DNA from: Chthoniobacter flavus
GTDB lineage: Bacteria > Verrucomicrobiota > Verrucomicrobiia > Chthoniobacterales > Terrimicrobiaceae
Reading direction: 5' to 3'
Length of the DNA stretch: 12,222 bases
NCBI GenBank assembly: GCA_945863785.1
Contig: CAMBAQ010000045.1
Span: 1-12,222, forward strand
The notes beneath the pieces are model-generated. The model was not told where the DNA came from, ran no database searches, and was given only the letters and a program-made list of their open reading frames with translations. This document shows positions 1-6,956 of the stretch, piece after piece. Positions within the stretch are counted from its first letter, which is position 1. Each line of letters opens with the position of its first letter. The translations under genes were made by a program, and so were the position numbers.

Positions 1-56
1 CCGGTGTCTTTTGCGTGGAGCTTGAGTGTCTCCATTTCATTTGCTGCTTTAGCCAT
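1..56 (-). CDS. rpsO: 30S ribosomal protein S15, N-terminal fragment (runs off left edge)
   Basis: An ATG on the minus strand at 56..54 opens a frame that stays open to the window edge and gives 18 full codons plus the start of a Gly codon: MAKAANEMETLKLHAKDTG. The end of this peptide, H-A-K-D-T-G, matches the conserved N-terminal helix-turn of S15, where family members carry H-x-x-D-T-G-S followed by the E/D-V-Q-x-A-L-L-T block. S15 is a primary 16S rRNA-binding protein of the 30S platform. The rest lies outside the window. Upstream of the ATG is an A-rich stretch with only a weak Shine-Dalgarno (AAGAA). The identification rests on 19 residues, so it is probable, not certain. The gene is divergent from queD with 130 bp between the starts. 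Confidence 0.6.
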   Translation of the reverse strand, partial: MAKAANEMETLKLHAKDT

Positions 57-186
57 TATTTTTTCTTATTGTTGTTGGAAGCTGGGGAAATTGCCATGCC
101 CTCCGGATCATGACAAGGACAAATTCTTCAACCCGATGTGAAATTGAACTGGGAAGAGTCGCTCGAGCGTCTATAACAACCCGCTT
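57..186. other. Intergenic region between divergent rpsO and queD
   Basis: This 130-bp spacer must hold the promoters of both divergent genes and the untranslated leader of the putative rpsO. I found no convincing -35/-10 pair on either strand. On the plus strand a TTGAAC near 143 and a TATAAC near 171 are too far apart (about 22 bp) for a standard sigma-70 promoter. No tRNA-like or strong terminator structure is visible. rpsO leaders in other bacteria often carry an S15-binding autoregulatory structure, but I cannot recognise one here by eye. Confidence 0.4.
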
Positions 187-549
187 ATGAAGGTTCGCCT
201 CACCAAAGATTTTATTATCGAAGCCGCGCAAAGTCTGCCCAAGGTCCCGGCGGGCCACAAGTGCGCTCGCATCCACGGCCACACATTCACTATCGAAATT
301 TCTGTCGAAGGCGAGGTGGATCCCGAGACCGGTTGGTTTTACGACCATGCTCTTATCAGCGCTGCGATGCGACCGATTGTCGAGCAACTCGACCACTCGC
401 ACCTCAACGATGTCCCCGGATTGGAAAATCCCACGATCGAGTTGATGGCAGGTTGGCTTTGGAAAAAACTGGACCCCCAATTGCCTGGCCTTGCGGAAAT
501 CGTCATCCACGAAACCCCGCGCGCCCGCTGCTCCTACAAGGGAGAGTAA
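187..549 (+). CDS. queD: 6-carboxy-5,6,7,8-tetrahydropterin synthase (QueD/PTPS family)
   Basis: The 120-residue product aligns along its whole length with E. coli QueD. Members convert 7,8-dihydroneopterin triphosphate to 6-carboxytetrahydropterin, an early step toward preQ0/preQ1 and queuosine in tRNA. Visible landmarks are GHKC with the catalytic Cys26, the HGH pair His30/His32 (two zinc ligands), the DPETGW block at 45-50, LDH at 68-70 (catalytic Asp/His), LND-PGLENPT at 73-83, Glu109 for pterin binding, and the C-terminal C-x-Y-x-G-E. The first zinc ligand, normally His in the AAH motif, is Gln15 here (AAQ). The ATG at 187 fits the family N-terminus. The 3' end converges on cstA with 3 bp between stops. 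queA lies about 10.4 kb away at the other end of the window, so the pathway is not clustered. The protein is soluble and cytoplasmic. Because of the Gln, a paralogous PTPS function cannot be excluded. Confidence 0.93.
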   Translation: MKVRLTKDFIIEAAQSLPKVPAGHKCARIHGHTFTIEISVEGEVDPETGWFYDHALISAAMRPIVEQLDHSHLNDVPGLENPTIELMAGWLWKKLDPQLPGLAEIVIHETPRARCSYKGE

Positions 550-552
550 TTC

Positions 553-2397
553 TTAAGCGTTCGATTTTTTCACCCAGCGAGGCGGATGAATGAGCGTCCG
601 CCCACCGACCCAAGCTACCCCCGCAGCAAGGCAGATCAAAACCAAGCAAGCGCCAACCAGCGCCCAGTTGCCGGCTTGATAATTCCGGGAAAGGGAAATC
701 CCGGTCGCCGCCAGCGTTGTTAGAAACATGAGAATCGCCGGGATGAGGACGAATGCCGAACGCCTTCCATGATCGCGCAGCCAAACGGCGGCTACCAATA
801 GCGCCATGGCCCCCATCATCTGGTTGGCCGATCCGAAGACCTGCCACAGAACGGGCAAGGTATTGGAGCGGGACAGCGTGAACATAAGCAGCACGCAGAG
901 GGCAGTATTGAACCAGATATTGAGAAAAATCGCCGGCGGCTTTTGAAAAAGAAATTTCCACACCTCCTCAAGCAGATACCGATTCAAGCGAACAGCGACA
1001 TCCAATGAGGTCACAACAAAGCCCTCCAAAAGAAGAATCCCCAAAACCGTACCGCTCCAGACGGGCAGACCAAATGCCAGATTCACCAAACTGCCTGTCG
1101 CCAAAGCGAACGCCAGAATGGGATTTTTCTCCCCATAGGTGATCTGTTGGTAGCTCGACCAATCCAACCCAATGATCAGCGTGAGGATCACACTTACAGC
1201 AAGCAGGGACTCCAGAAGCATGCCCATGTACCCGACCTGGCGGGCATCACGCTCATTGGAAAGCTGGCGCGCCGTCGTTCCACTCGAGACGAGGCAATGA
1301 AAGCCGCTGATAGCACCGCAAGAGACCGTGATGAGTAGCATTGGCCAGAGCAGCCCTACATATTGCAGGCCGGACTCGAGATTCCATAACGGGATCGTCT
1401 CCGCAAGACTCTGCGGAGCAGCAGGGATCTCTGGGAACTTGCCTCCCACCGCCGCCACGACCAACCCCACGACCACGGCCAGCATTCCGGCATACAGAAT
1501 CTGCACGTTCACAAAATCCCTCGGCATGAGGAGCAACCAAACAGGAATCGCAGATGCCAATACGACATAGGCCGTCATCAGAAGTCGCCACACGTCAGGC
1601 GAAACAATCACCGGGAAATAAAACCCCAAAACGACCGATGCGGCCGACAAGATGGCCGCCACGGCATAGTTCAGCCAGGCAGGAGATCGCATCCGATAGA
1701 TAAGAAATCCCAGCAACGGCGCGCAGAATGTAATAAAAAGAACACTCGTCGAAGCGATGCCTCCGATCCTCGCCAGCAGGACGGGTTCTCCATCGCGGAC
1801 CCCAACCACCGTAGGCAGACCTTTCCCGTCGTCAAACGGATGTAGACCCATTTTATCAGGCGGGAGAGCGAGCGAAGATTGGATTGACTCTGGAGATGGT
1901 GAAGCCATTCCCACTTTCGTCGCCGGATACATGCTGGTGAGTGCCGTCACGCTGAGATTCAAAAATGTGGCGGTTATCATCACCAACCCGATCACCAAAA
2001 AGCTCACGATTAGGATATACCCTCCATTGCCGAGGTAGACGCGAGCGATGTCCGCAACCGACCGCCCCTCCTCGCGGGAAGATATGAAGAGAGTGACCAT
2101 GTCGTGCACCCCGCCCAGAAGGATAGCTCCCGCCACCACCCAAATCAGCGCTGGTATAAAACCGTAGATCATCGCCAGCGTGGGACCAACAATCGGGCCA
2201 GCCCCGGCAATCGCGGCAAAATGGTGGGCAAATAAAACGTAGGACTTCGTGGGCAAAAAATCCTTGCCGTCATTTTTCATCACCGCCGCCGTAGGGCGGG
2301 CACCATTGACATCGAGAAGACGCTCGATAAACGGAGCGTAGAATCGCCATGCCATCCAGTAACAAAAAAGGACGACACCCAAAATCGAAAGTATCAT
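553..2397 (-). CDS. cstA: Carbon starvation protein CstA-family transporter
   Basis: The product has 614 residues from the ATG at 2397. It is a polytopic inner-membrane protein of the CstA/BtsT family, whose studied members are peptide or pyruvate transporters induced in starvation. Clear family signatures are the N-terminal RFY-x-x-F-I-E-R region (about 18-26), the D-F-x-P-T block near 46-50, the hallmark HHFAAIAGAGPIVGP at 58-72, HDMVTLFISSR-x-x-G-R-S shortly after, a mid-protein SGFHCLVSSGTTARQL segment, and a C-terminal FGSANQMMGAMAL. It is shorter than E. coli CstA (about 700 residues). An in-frame ATG at 2532 would add 45 residues, but that extension overlaps the divergent DUF423 gene by 86 bp and is not transporter-like; the start at 2397 gives the usual short N-terminus leading into the first membrane helix. 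The substrate is inferred from the family only. I see no partner sensor genes (BtsS/BtsR type) nearby. Confidence 0.93.
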   Translation of the reverse strand: MILSILGVVLFCYWMAWRFYAPFIERLLDVNGARPTAAVMKNDGKDFLPTKSYVLFAHHFAAIAGAGPIVGPTLAMIYGFIPALIWVVAGAILLGGVHDMVTLFISSREEGRSVADIARVYLGNGGYILIVSFLVIGLVMITATFLNLSVTALTSMYPATKVGMASPSPESIQSSLALPPDKMGLHPFDDGKGLPTVVGVRDGEPVLLARIGGIASTSVLFITFCAPLLGFLIYRMRSPAWLNYAVAAILSAASVVLGFYFPVIVSPDVWRLLMTAYVVLASAIPVWLLLMPRDFVNVQILYAGMLAVVVGLVVAAVGGKFPEIPAAPQSLAETIPLWNLESGLQYVGLLWPMLLITVSCGAISGFHCLVSSGTTARQLSNERDARQVGYMGMLLESLLAVSVILTLIIGLDWSSYQQITYGEKNPILAFALATGSLVNLAFGLPVWSGTVLGILLLEGFVVTSLDVAVRLNRYLLEEVWKFLFQKPPAIFLNIWFNTALCVLLMFTLSRSNTLPVLWQVFGSANQMMGAMALLVAAVWLRDHGRRSAFVLIPAILMFLTTLAATGISLSRNYQAGNWALVGACLVLICLAAGVAWVGGRTLIHPPRWVKKSNA

Positions 2398-2446
2398 TGT
2401 GCCCACTGGGAATCGATATTGAAGACACGTTGAATTCCGTGCAAGC
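2398..2446. other. Short divergent promoter region, cstA / DUF423
   Basis: Only 49 bp separate the chosen starts of cstA (minus) and the DUF423 gene (plus), so promoters for either gene must be compact or lie inside the neighbouring coding sequence. On the minus strand there is a weak TTGCAC (near 2443) with 17 bp to CAATAT, each about half-matching sigma-70 consensus. I do not call it a promoter with confidence. Confidence 0.25.
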
Positions 2447-2791
2447 ATGTTGCCGATGCAAAAAGTCAATATCGCCGCCATAGTCGGATTTCTCGGTGTA
2501 GCACTAGGGGCTTTTGGTGCCCACGGACTCAAATCGATCCTTGCCGCAAATGATACATCCGCGATCTGGCAAACGGCTGTTTTTTACCACATCACCCATG
2601 CCGTAGCCTCGCTTTGGGCAACCGAAAAGAACCGCTCCGTCGTTCGCCTATGGACCATCGGCATCGCGATATTTTCGGGTTCACTCTACCTTCTCGCCGT
2701 TACCAATGCACGTTGGCTTGGAGCCATTACCCCGATTGGGGGATTATTCCTTCTAGCAGGATGGGCCTTGCTTTTTAAGAATCGGCACTAA
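2447..2791 (+). CDS. DUF423 family small membrane protein
   Basis: The product is 114 residues. The N-terminus has the family's hallmark GVALGAFGAHGLK followed by a YHITHA motif, and four hydrophobic segments can be seen at about 5-25, 43-60, 66-86 and 91-110, as expected for DUF423 (YwdK/YgdD-like) inner-membrane proteins. Their biochemical role is unknown. Two start codons are possible, ATG at 2447 or ATG at 2456 (MQKVNIAA); neither has a strong Shine-Dalgarno, and the second is closer to the usual family length before helix 1. The gene is divergent from cstA, and its last 17 bp overlap the 3' end of the convergent 524-residue gene. Family assignment is confident; function is not inferred. 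Confidence 0.88.
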   Translation: MLPMQKVNIAAIVGFLGVALGAFGAHGLKSILAANDTSAIWQTAVFYHITHAVASLWATEKNRSVVRLWTIGIAIFSGSLYLLAVTNARWLGAITPIGGLFLLAGWALLFKNRH

Positions 2792-4349
2792 CCACTCTAT
2801 CGACTTCAGCAACAGGCTCAGCAACAGGCTCAGCAACAGGCTCAGCAACAGGCTTCACTGCAGCGGGTCCTTGAGGGCGATTTTTCTTCACGGAAGCTCC
2901 GGCCGGAGGAGTCTCTTGTGTACGCGCTGACGGACGGCGAGCGACTTCGAGTCCCTTCGCGGCAAAGTCGATCACATGACCTTGATGTAAAAGCCAGAAA
3001 AGCTCCTTGAGCAAAGCCCCCTCGCGTGCGGCGTCATCGCCATTTGGAGCCAACTGGGGCAATGCCAAGAGAGACTTCCACTGCTCCGCGCGAGCAGGCT
3101 GCGGGGATCTCTCTAAAAAGTCCAAAATTGCAGCTAAAGTCTCAGAGACAGGCGTTGCCTGGCGATCGAGCGGTCGGGGACGGGCCACCGAAATGTAGGT
3201 CACGTTTTCGTGAGCTTTGAAAATTTGCAGTCCGCGCGAGGAAAGTTCCTGACCAATCACGTGAGCGATAGGTAGAGGGAAGCGAATGAGATTATCCAAC
3301 TCACGCCTCACAAAAACAAATACCGGTTGGGCAGAATCATTCACCGCCGCGGAGCCGGGGATCGTGCAGGAATCACCCGCCGACCGAACAGCCGTGGCTG
3401 AATGGTTTTTCAGGAAATGGGCTTCGACTTCAGCAAGATTCTGAAGAGTGATGGGTTCAGCTCCCTCTGGTGTTTCGATGGGGTGATACACGCTCTGCGT
3501 GCACTGCTCGTCCTTCCACTTCTGAATGACCGCCTCTTCGCGCACCATGCGAACACGCGACGTGTAAACATCGAATGGCACATTGGCGAAACGCTCACTG
3601 TGGATTTTGCGAAGTTTGGATTGGTAGTCGTGGTGGTTGGGTGGCCCGATAAGCACATCGCTCATCCCACACTGGGCAATGTAAGGGAAGGCCCCCTTCG
3701 GTGGCTCCACAGTGACGGTCTCCGTCGTGTAAAAGACCGAGATCTGGCTAGCCAATGTGTGAGCTAGAGCCTCCCGCTCGCTGAACCAGAGAGTGCCATC
3801 GGCCTCGCAACGGAAAAGAGCTGGACCCGACTTGCGAGTGAACTCAACGAGGTAGCGAGGGGACTTTTCCAGAACCAGTCGGGCAAGTTCAAAAAGACCA
3901 TACGCCTTCGCTGTGGATTTGATTTGTTTGGTAAGGCCCTCAATACCGCGTGGCTCGGGAATAAATTTAACCTCCCAGCCTTCGAGAAAAGTTTCGCGGG
4001 GTTGAGATTGGCTTTCACGGCGCGGGTCGTCACGACGCTCGGAGCGCCCATCCGGACGCGATCCCGACAGACGGCCTTCTGGTCTACGTGACTTTGAGGA
4101 AGAGGAACGATCGCCCTCACGTGGACGCTGAGGACTGGAGGGCTTGCGAGGCTTTCTGTCTCGACGCCCATCACGGCTATCCGAGAAGCGTGACCCCCTG
4201 TCGTTGGATTCGAAAGATCTATCGGAATCCGCAAATCGCGCTAGTTTTTCAATCGATGAGGATTCCTTCACCCAGGCGGGTTGAAAGCTTTTAGCGAGAT
4301 CCATCTCCAGACCGGAAAGGTCGGTTGGTGCGTCCGGTTCTTGGTTCAT
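2775..4349 (-). CDS. Unrecognised 524-residue protein with Arg/Ser/Asp-rich linker and PVAE repeat
   Basis: I do not recognise this protein as a named family. Residues 1-40 are ordinary. About 41-118 are very rich in Arg, Ser, Asp and Pro, low-complexity and almost certainly disordered, resembling nucleic-acid-binding RS/RG-type tails. Residues 120-315 look like a folded, probably conserved core: GWEVKFIPEPRGIEGLTKQI, an FRCE-DGTLWFSEREAL segment, and IGPPNHHDYQ near 234-243. A second folded part spans about 340-470 (FVFVRRELDNLIRFPLPIAHVI) and ends in a helix-plus-hairpin-like stretch (LLKELFWLLHQGHVIDF) that could be a winged helix; that is inference. The last 50 residues are Ala/Pro/Lys-rich and contain four PVAE-type repeats. 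There is no signal peptide or membrane segment, so it is probably cytoplasmic. The ATG at 4349 is the first in frame; ATG at residue 16 is an alternative. A role in RNA or DNA binding is a guess from composition only. Confidence 0.75.
   Translation of the reverse strand: MNQEPDAPTDLSGLEMDLAKSFQPAWVKESSSIEKLARFADSDRSFESNDRGSRFSDSRDGRRDRKPRKPSSPQRPREGDRSSSSKSRRPEGRLSGSRPDGRSERRDDPRRESQSQPRETFLEGWEVKFIPEPRGIEGLTKQIKSTAKAYGLFELARLVLEKSPRYLVEFTRKSGPALFRCEADGTLWFSEREALAHTLASQISVFYTTETVTVEPPKGAFPYIAQCGMSDVLIGPPNHHDYQSKLRKIHSERFANVPFDVYTSRVRMVREEAVIQKWKDEQCTQSVYHPIETPEGAEPITLQNLAEVEAHFLKNHSATAVRSAGDSCTIPGSAAVNDSAQPVFVFVRRELDNLIRFPLPIAHVIGQELSSRGLQIFKAHENVTYISVARPRPLDRQATPVSETLAAILDFLERSPQPARAEQWKSLLALPQLAPNGDDAAREGALLKELFWLLHQGHVIDFAAKGLEVARRPSARTQETPPAGASVKKNRPQGPAAVKPVAEPVAEPVAEPVAEVDRVVSADS
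2807..2854. repeat. 12-bp in-frame tandem repeat, four perfect copies
   Basis: The unit CAGCAACAGGCT occurs four times head to tail with no mismatch (2807-2818, 2819-2830, 2831-2842, 2843-2854). Read on the minus strand it encodes the four-residue repeat P-V-A-E near the C-terminus of the 524-residue protein. Because the unit is a multiple of three, gain or loss of copies would change tail length without a frameshift. Perfect identity suggests recent expansion or strand slippage. Confidence 0.95.
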
Positions 4350-4477
4350 AGAGTCTTAAATACTTGCGCATCCTTGCTACAGCCCGATTCAGACAGCAAG
4401 AGAATTATTCCATTCCGTCGGACTGGTGTTTTACGAAAAACATACTGAAGCAAATAATCCATGCGATCCCCTTGAGA
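4350..4477. other. Intergenic region upstream of the 524-residue gene
   Basis: This 128-bp spacer separates two minus-strand genes. It is AT-richer than the flanking genes and should hold the end of the protease/nuclease operon and the promoter of the 524-residue gene. A short AT-rich inverted repeat GTTTT-ACGA-AAAAC lies at 4428-4441; it is too weak for a confident intrinsic terminator. I see no clear -35/-10 pair. Confidence 0.35.
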
Positions 4478-5401
4478 TTAGTTACTCTTTTTGGATGTCG
4501 GAACAGGTGCATCGAAATGCAGGTTTGGAGCAATTTTGCTTAACAATTTTGGCGTCACTCCCTTGATCCGCAGAAGATCGTCCACGCCCACGAACACTCG
4601 ATCAGCGCGGGCCGCGATGATGCGCTCGGCGAGACTCTTGCCGATGCCAGGCAAGGCTTCGATTTCTTCTGGTGTAGCGGTATTCAGATTGATGCCTCCG
4701 GCAGGAATGCCGGGCTTGAGAAACGACGCGAGCTCCGCATTTTCAGCCCGCTCGACGGCACGATCGCTGGTGAGACGTTTCCAGTCCGTGCTAGCCCAGA
4801 TCCCCTTGCGAGCAACAGCAGCTGTGAGTTCGATATCCCGGAGTTTGTTACGGTATTCCTCCCCATCGCTTCCATCAGGCAGACGCCTCACAAGCCCGAC
4901 GGCTCGCGCTAAGCCCTCTTTCACAAGAACGGCGGCGTGATCCCTTCCTTCGGCGGTAGTAATAAAACCGTAAAATCTTTCGGAAGCCGAACCGCCACGT
5001 GCGTCAGAGAAAGCCGTGTGCAGAGTGAATGGCTTGCCGAGAAGTTCCCGCGTACGTTTACCCGCAAGCTCACCAAAAGATTTCGCCTTGGCCATCGAGG
5101 CGCTGGCATCATCGCCTCCAATCCCAAAGTAGCGCCGCTGGGCCCGTAACCGACGAGCGTCGGTTTCATCATTCACATGCCACTCGATACAATCCGCCCC
5201 ATAAAGTCGAACTGTGACCGTTCGTCCATCGGGAAGATTAACGGGAAAACTGTCCCCATCAGCCCAAGGGGCCTGAACGAGAGTACACCCTGGGATCGAC
5301 TGCAATGGTTGCTCGGCACGCAAGGAACTGAGCGCCAAAAAGGCCACAAAACATGAGGCAAAGATCACACTGCCGCGATGAAGGCGATTTCCGTAACTCA
5401 C
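4478..5401 (-). CDS. Exported thermonuclease-like protein with C-terminal ComEA-like HhH domain
   Basis: The product is 307 residues and starts with GTG at 5401, 4 bp after the preceding stop; no ATG lies in frame before residue 103. Residues 1-29 form a signal peptide (RLHR, hydrophobic run 11-27, LRA-EQ cleavage). Residues about 38-205 resemble staphylococcal-nuclease (SNase) domains: W-A-D-G-D-S-F at 46-52, V-R-L-Y-G-A-D-C-I-E-W at 64-74, and E-R-F-Y-G-F-I at 141-147. These align with the SNase calcium and catalytic residues as Asp50, Arg65, Asp70, Glu73 and Arg142, while the usual Thr after the second Asp is Cys71. Residues 235-294 form a ComEA/HhH DNA-binding module (INLNTATPEEIEALPGIG-K, then a second hairpin IKGVTPKLL). 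It is expected in the periplasm, cutting or binding DNA or RNA; nuclease activity is inferred from motif conservation. It is the last gene of the operon with the two Deg-like genes. Confidence 0.87.
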   Translation of the reverse strand: MSYGNRLHRGSVIFASCFVAFLALSSLRAEQPLQSIPGCTLVQAPWADGDSFPVNLPDGRTVTVRLYGADCIEWHVNDETDARRLRAQRRYFGIGGDDASASMAKAKSFGELAGKRTRELLGKPFTLHTAFSDARGGSASERFYGFITTAEGRDHAAVLVKEGLARAVGLVRRLPDGSDGEEYRNKLRDIELTAAVARKGIWASTDWKRLTSDRAVERAENAELASFLKPGIPAGGINLNTATPEEIEALPGIGKSLAERIIAARADRVFVGVDDLLRIKGVTPKLLSKIAPNLHFDAPVPTSKKSN

Positions 5402-5405
5402 AACT

Positions 5406-6956
5406 TCAGGGAGACTTTTTTCCTTTTAGGCGCTGCAAGGAGGGCAAGGAATATCGCTCAATCAGCGCCTTTTGATTCGCTTCGACTGAGGCGGCATCAA
5501 GAAAGACCGTTTTGGGATCCTCTTCGAACTCGATTTTATGAAACCCTTTTAATGGTTTTTTTGCAGCCTCAGATAAATCAACCAAACTGCGCACAGGCCT
5601 TCCATTGACTTGAGTGACGACTAAGTTTCGAATCGACTCATAGCCCAGTGTTTCAGGCACAGGAAGGACCTGCGCAAGGATAACAATCTTACCTCTGTCC
5701 TCGGGAAGTTCATTTTGAAAGGCGTCATAGTAAACAAGCCTCTTGGGAGCGTCATTCACCCAGTCGTTTCCCCACTCCTGCAAATACGGACGGGAAAGCT
5801 CGAGAAAAACGAACCCACCAAGCACAACGTAATCGGGTGGTTGATCGGCTAATTGAGCATCGCTCACCACATGGGAGAGATCAGGCGCGCGAAGGCGCGC
5901 AGGGACTTTAATCAATTTTCCTTTGCGGAAAATGGTGAAAGTCAGCTCGGACCCCACCTGGGCAACGGTGTGAGTCAGATGAGTGAACAAAACACGCCCA
6001 AAGTTGGGGTCTTCATAGTTGCCATCCTGATCGATCGCCCGTCCATCCAGAGCGAGAATCACATCCCCTTTTTTGATTCCCGCTTCAGCTGCGGATCCAT
6101 GAGGCGATACCTCATTCACATAAACTCCACCTGGCTCCGTGAGGCCAATGAACCTCCGGAACTGCGGATCACGCAGCGCGGAGAAGGCGATACCCATCCG
6201 CGGAAACCGAGCTTTTGCGGGCGAATCCAGAAAGTGTCGGATGACGGGGGTGGAAATAAGTTCCGCAGATTGACTGCGAGCATCGAAACGCATCAACAGG
6301 CCGACGAGGCGCCCATCGGAAACGGCGGGAAGCGTGAAGCTGCCATCCCGCTGCTGGAGTGGAACGCGAAGCTTGTAGAGCAGAAGGCCTAGATTTTCTA
6401 ATGGGTAAGAACCAACACTGATCGTGGTGATCTGGCCGATGGTCTGCGCAATCTCTCCGTTCGGCTCCAATTGAAGAACTGTCGCCTCATTGCCGACACG
6501 CAGGCTTTTCTCCAAAGTGAGAGGCTTCATCCCCTCCAGGAAACCGGGATCGTTCGGACGCAGGAGTGCTAGGTTGCAATCGTAGTCCACGCGCTCCACG
6601 GTTGCGGAAGATTTTTCAGCCGTGGTGGCTTTTTCGAGTTCAACAAAGTTGGAATTCATCACCAACTCCGCCGTGACCAGCACGCATCCCCCCTGCACAA
6701 GAGCTCCGACACCTCTTCGACTAACGGGATTTTTCTTCAGCCATGGTTGGAAAAAATCGTAGGCTTGATTGGTAGAGTTCACCCGCAAGATGGAACTCTC
6801 CGCCACCTTCCGACTTTCTTGATCGGGACTCTCCGTCTTTTCAACCGGCGAAGGGGATGGTTCTGCTGCCGCATAGGGATGATTAATGGGCGACTTTGGC
6901 TCCGCTATGGCCAGCAGAGGCGTGAGTAAAAGCAGGAAAACAAATTGGCGAATCAT
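5406..6956 (-). CDS. Exported Deg/HtrA-like pseudoprotease (catalytic triad lost)
   Basis: The product is 516 residues. Residues 1-18 are a signal peptide (MIRQ, hydrophobic core, AIA-E), followed by a Pro/Ser/Glu-rich linker to about 50. Residues about 51-245 keep the outline of a trypsin-like HtrA domain and align with the protein encoded just upstream, but every triad position is changed: TNAHVV becomes VTAELV (His to Glu97), DCDLALL becomes DCNLALL (Asp to Asn128), and GNSGGP becomes GSFTLP (Ser to Phe207). A PDZ domain follows at about 255-365 (GGVYVNEVSPHGSAAEAGIKKGDVI), then the second PDZ-like C-terminal domain at about 375-500 typical of Deg2/Deg9-type proteins (VILAQVL, LVVTQVNGRPV). 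The frame is intact and the PDZ parts well kept, so this is a maintained non-catalytic protein, not a decaying gene. Its ATG overlaps the upstream stop by 4 bp, implying coupled translation. A regulatory or chaperone-like partner role is inferred. Confidence 0.88.
   Translation of the reverse strand: MIRQFVFLLLLTPLLAIAEPKSPINHPYAAAEPSPSPVEKTESPDQESRKVAESSILRVNSTNQAYDFFQPWLKKNPVSRRGVGALVQGGCVLVTAELVMNSNFVELEKATTAEKSSATVERVDYDCNLALLRPNDPGFLEGMKPLTLEKSLRVGNEATVLQLEPNGEIAQTIGQITTISVGSYPLENLGLLLYKLRVPLQQRDGSFTLPAVSDGRLVGLLMRFDARSQSAELISTPVIRHFLDSPAKARFPRMGIAFSALRDPQFRRFIGLTEPGGVYVNEVSPHGSAAEAGIKKGDVILALDGRAIDQDGNYEDPNFGRVLFTHLTHTVAQVGSELTFTIFRKGKLIKVPARLRAPDLSHVVSDAQLADQPPDYVVLGGFVFLELSRPYLQEWGNDWVNDAPKRLVYYDAFQNELPEDRGKIVILAQVLPVPETLGYESIRNLVVTQVNGRPVRSLVDLSEAAKKPLKGFHKIEFEEDPKTVFLDAASVEANQKALIERYSLPSLQRLKGKKSP

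Noticed and set aside
49..510. Minus-strand open frame of 153 codons opposite queD
   Set aside because: Its translation is a mirror of queD with no domain of its own, and it runs into the start of the better-supported S15-like frame.
2398..2532. 45-residue N-terminal extension of cstA from the ATG at 2532
   Set aside because: It overlaps the divergent DUF423 coding region, lacks family similarity and is not needed; the ATG at 2397 gives the normal CstA N-terminus.
4428..4441. Possible intrinsic terminator GTTTT-ACGA-AAAAC after the operon
   Set aside because: The stem is only five A/T-rich pairs with one G-C, so it is too weak to call.
5853..6392. Plus-strand open frame of 179 codons opposite the pseudoprotease gene
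   Set aside because: It is a shadow of the minus-strand gene, whose PDZ and Deg-like domains are clear.
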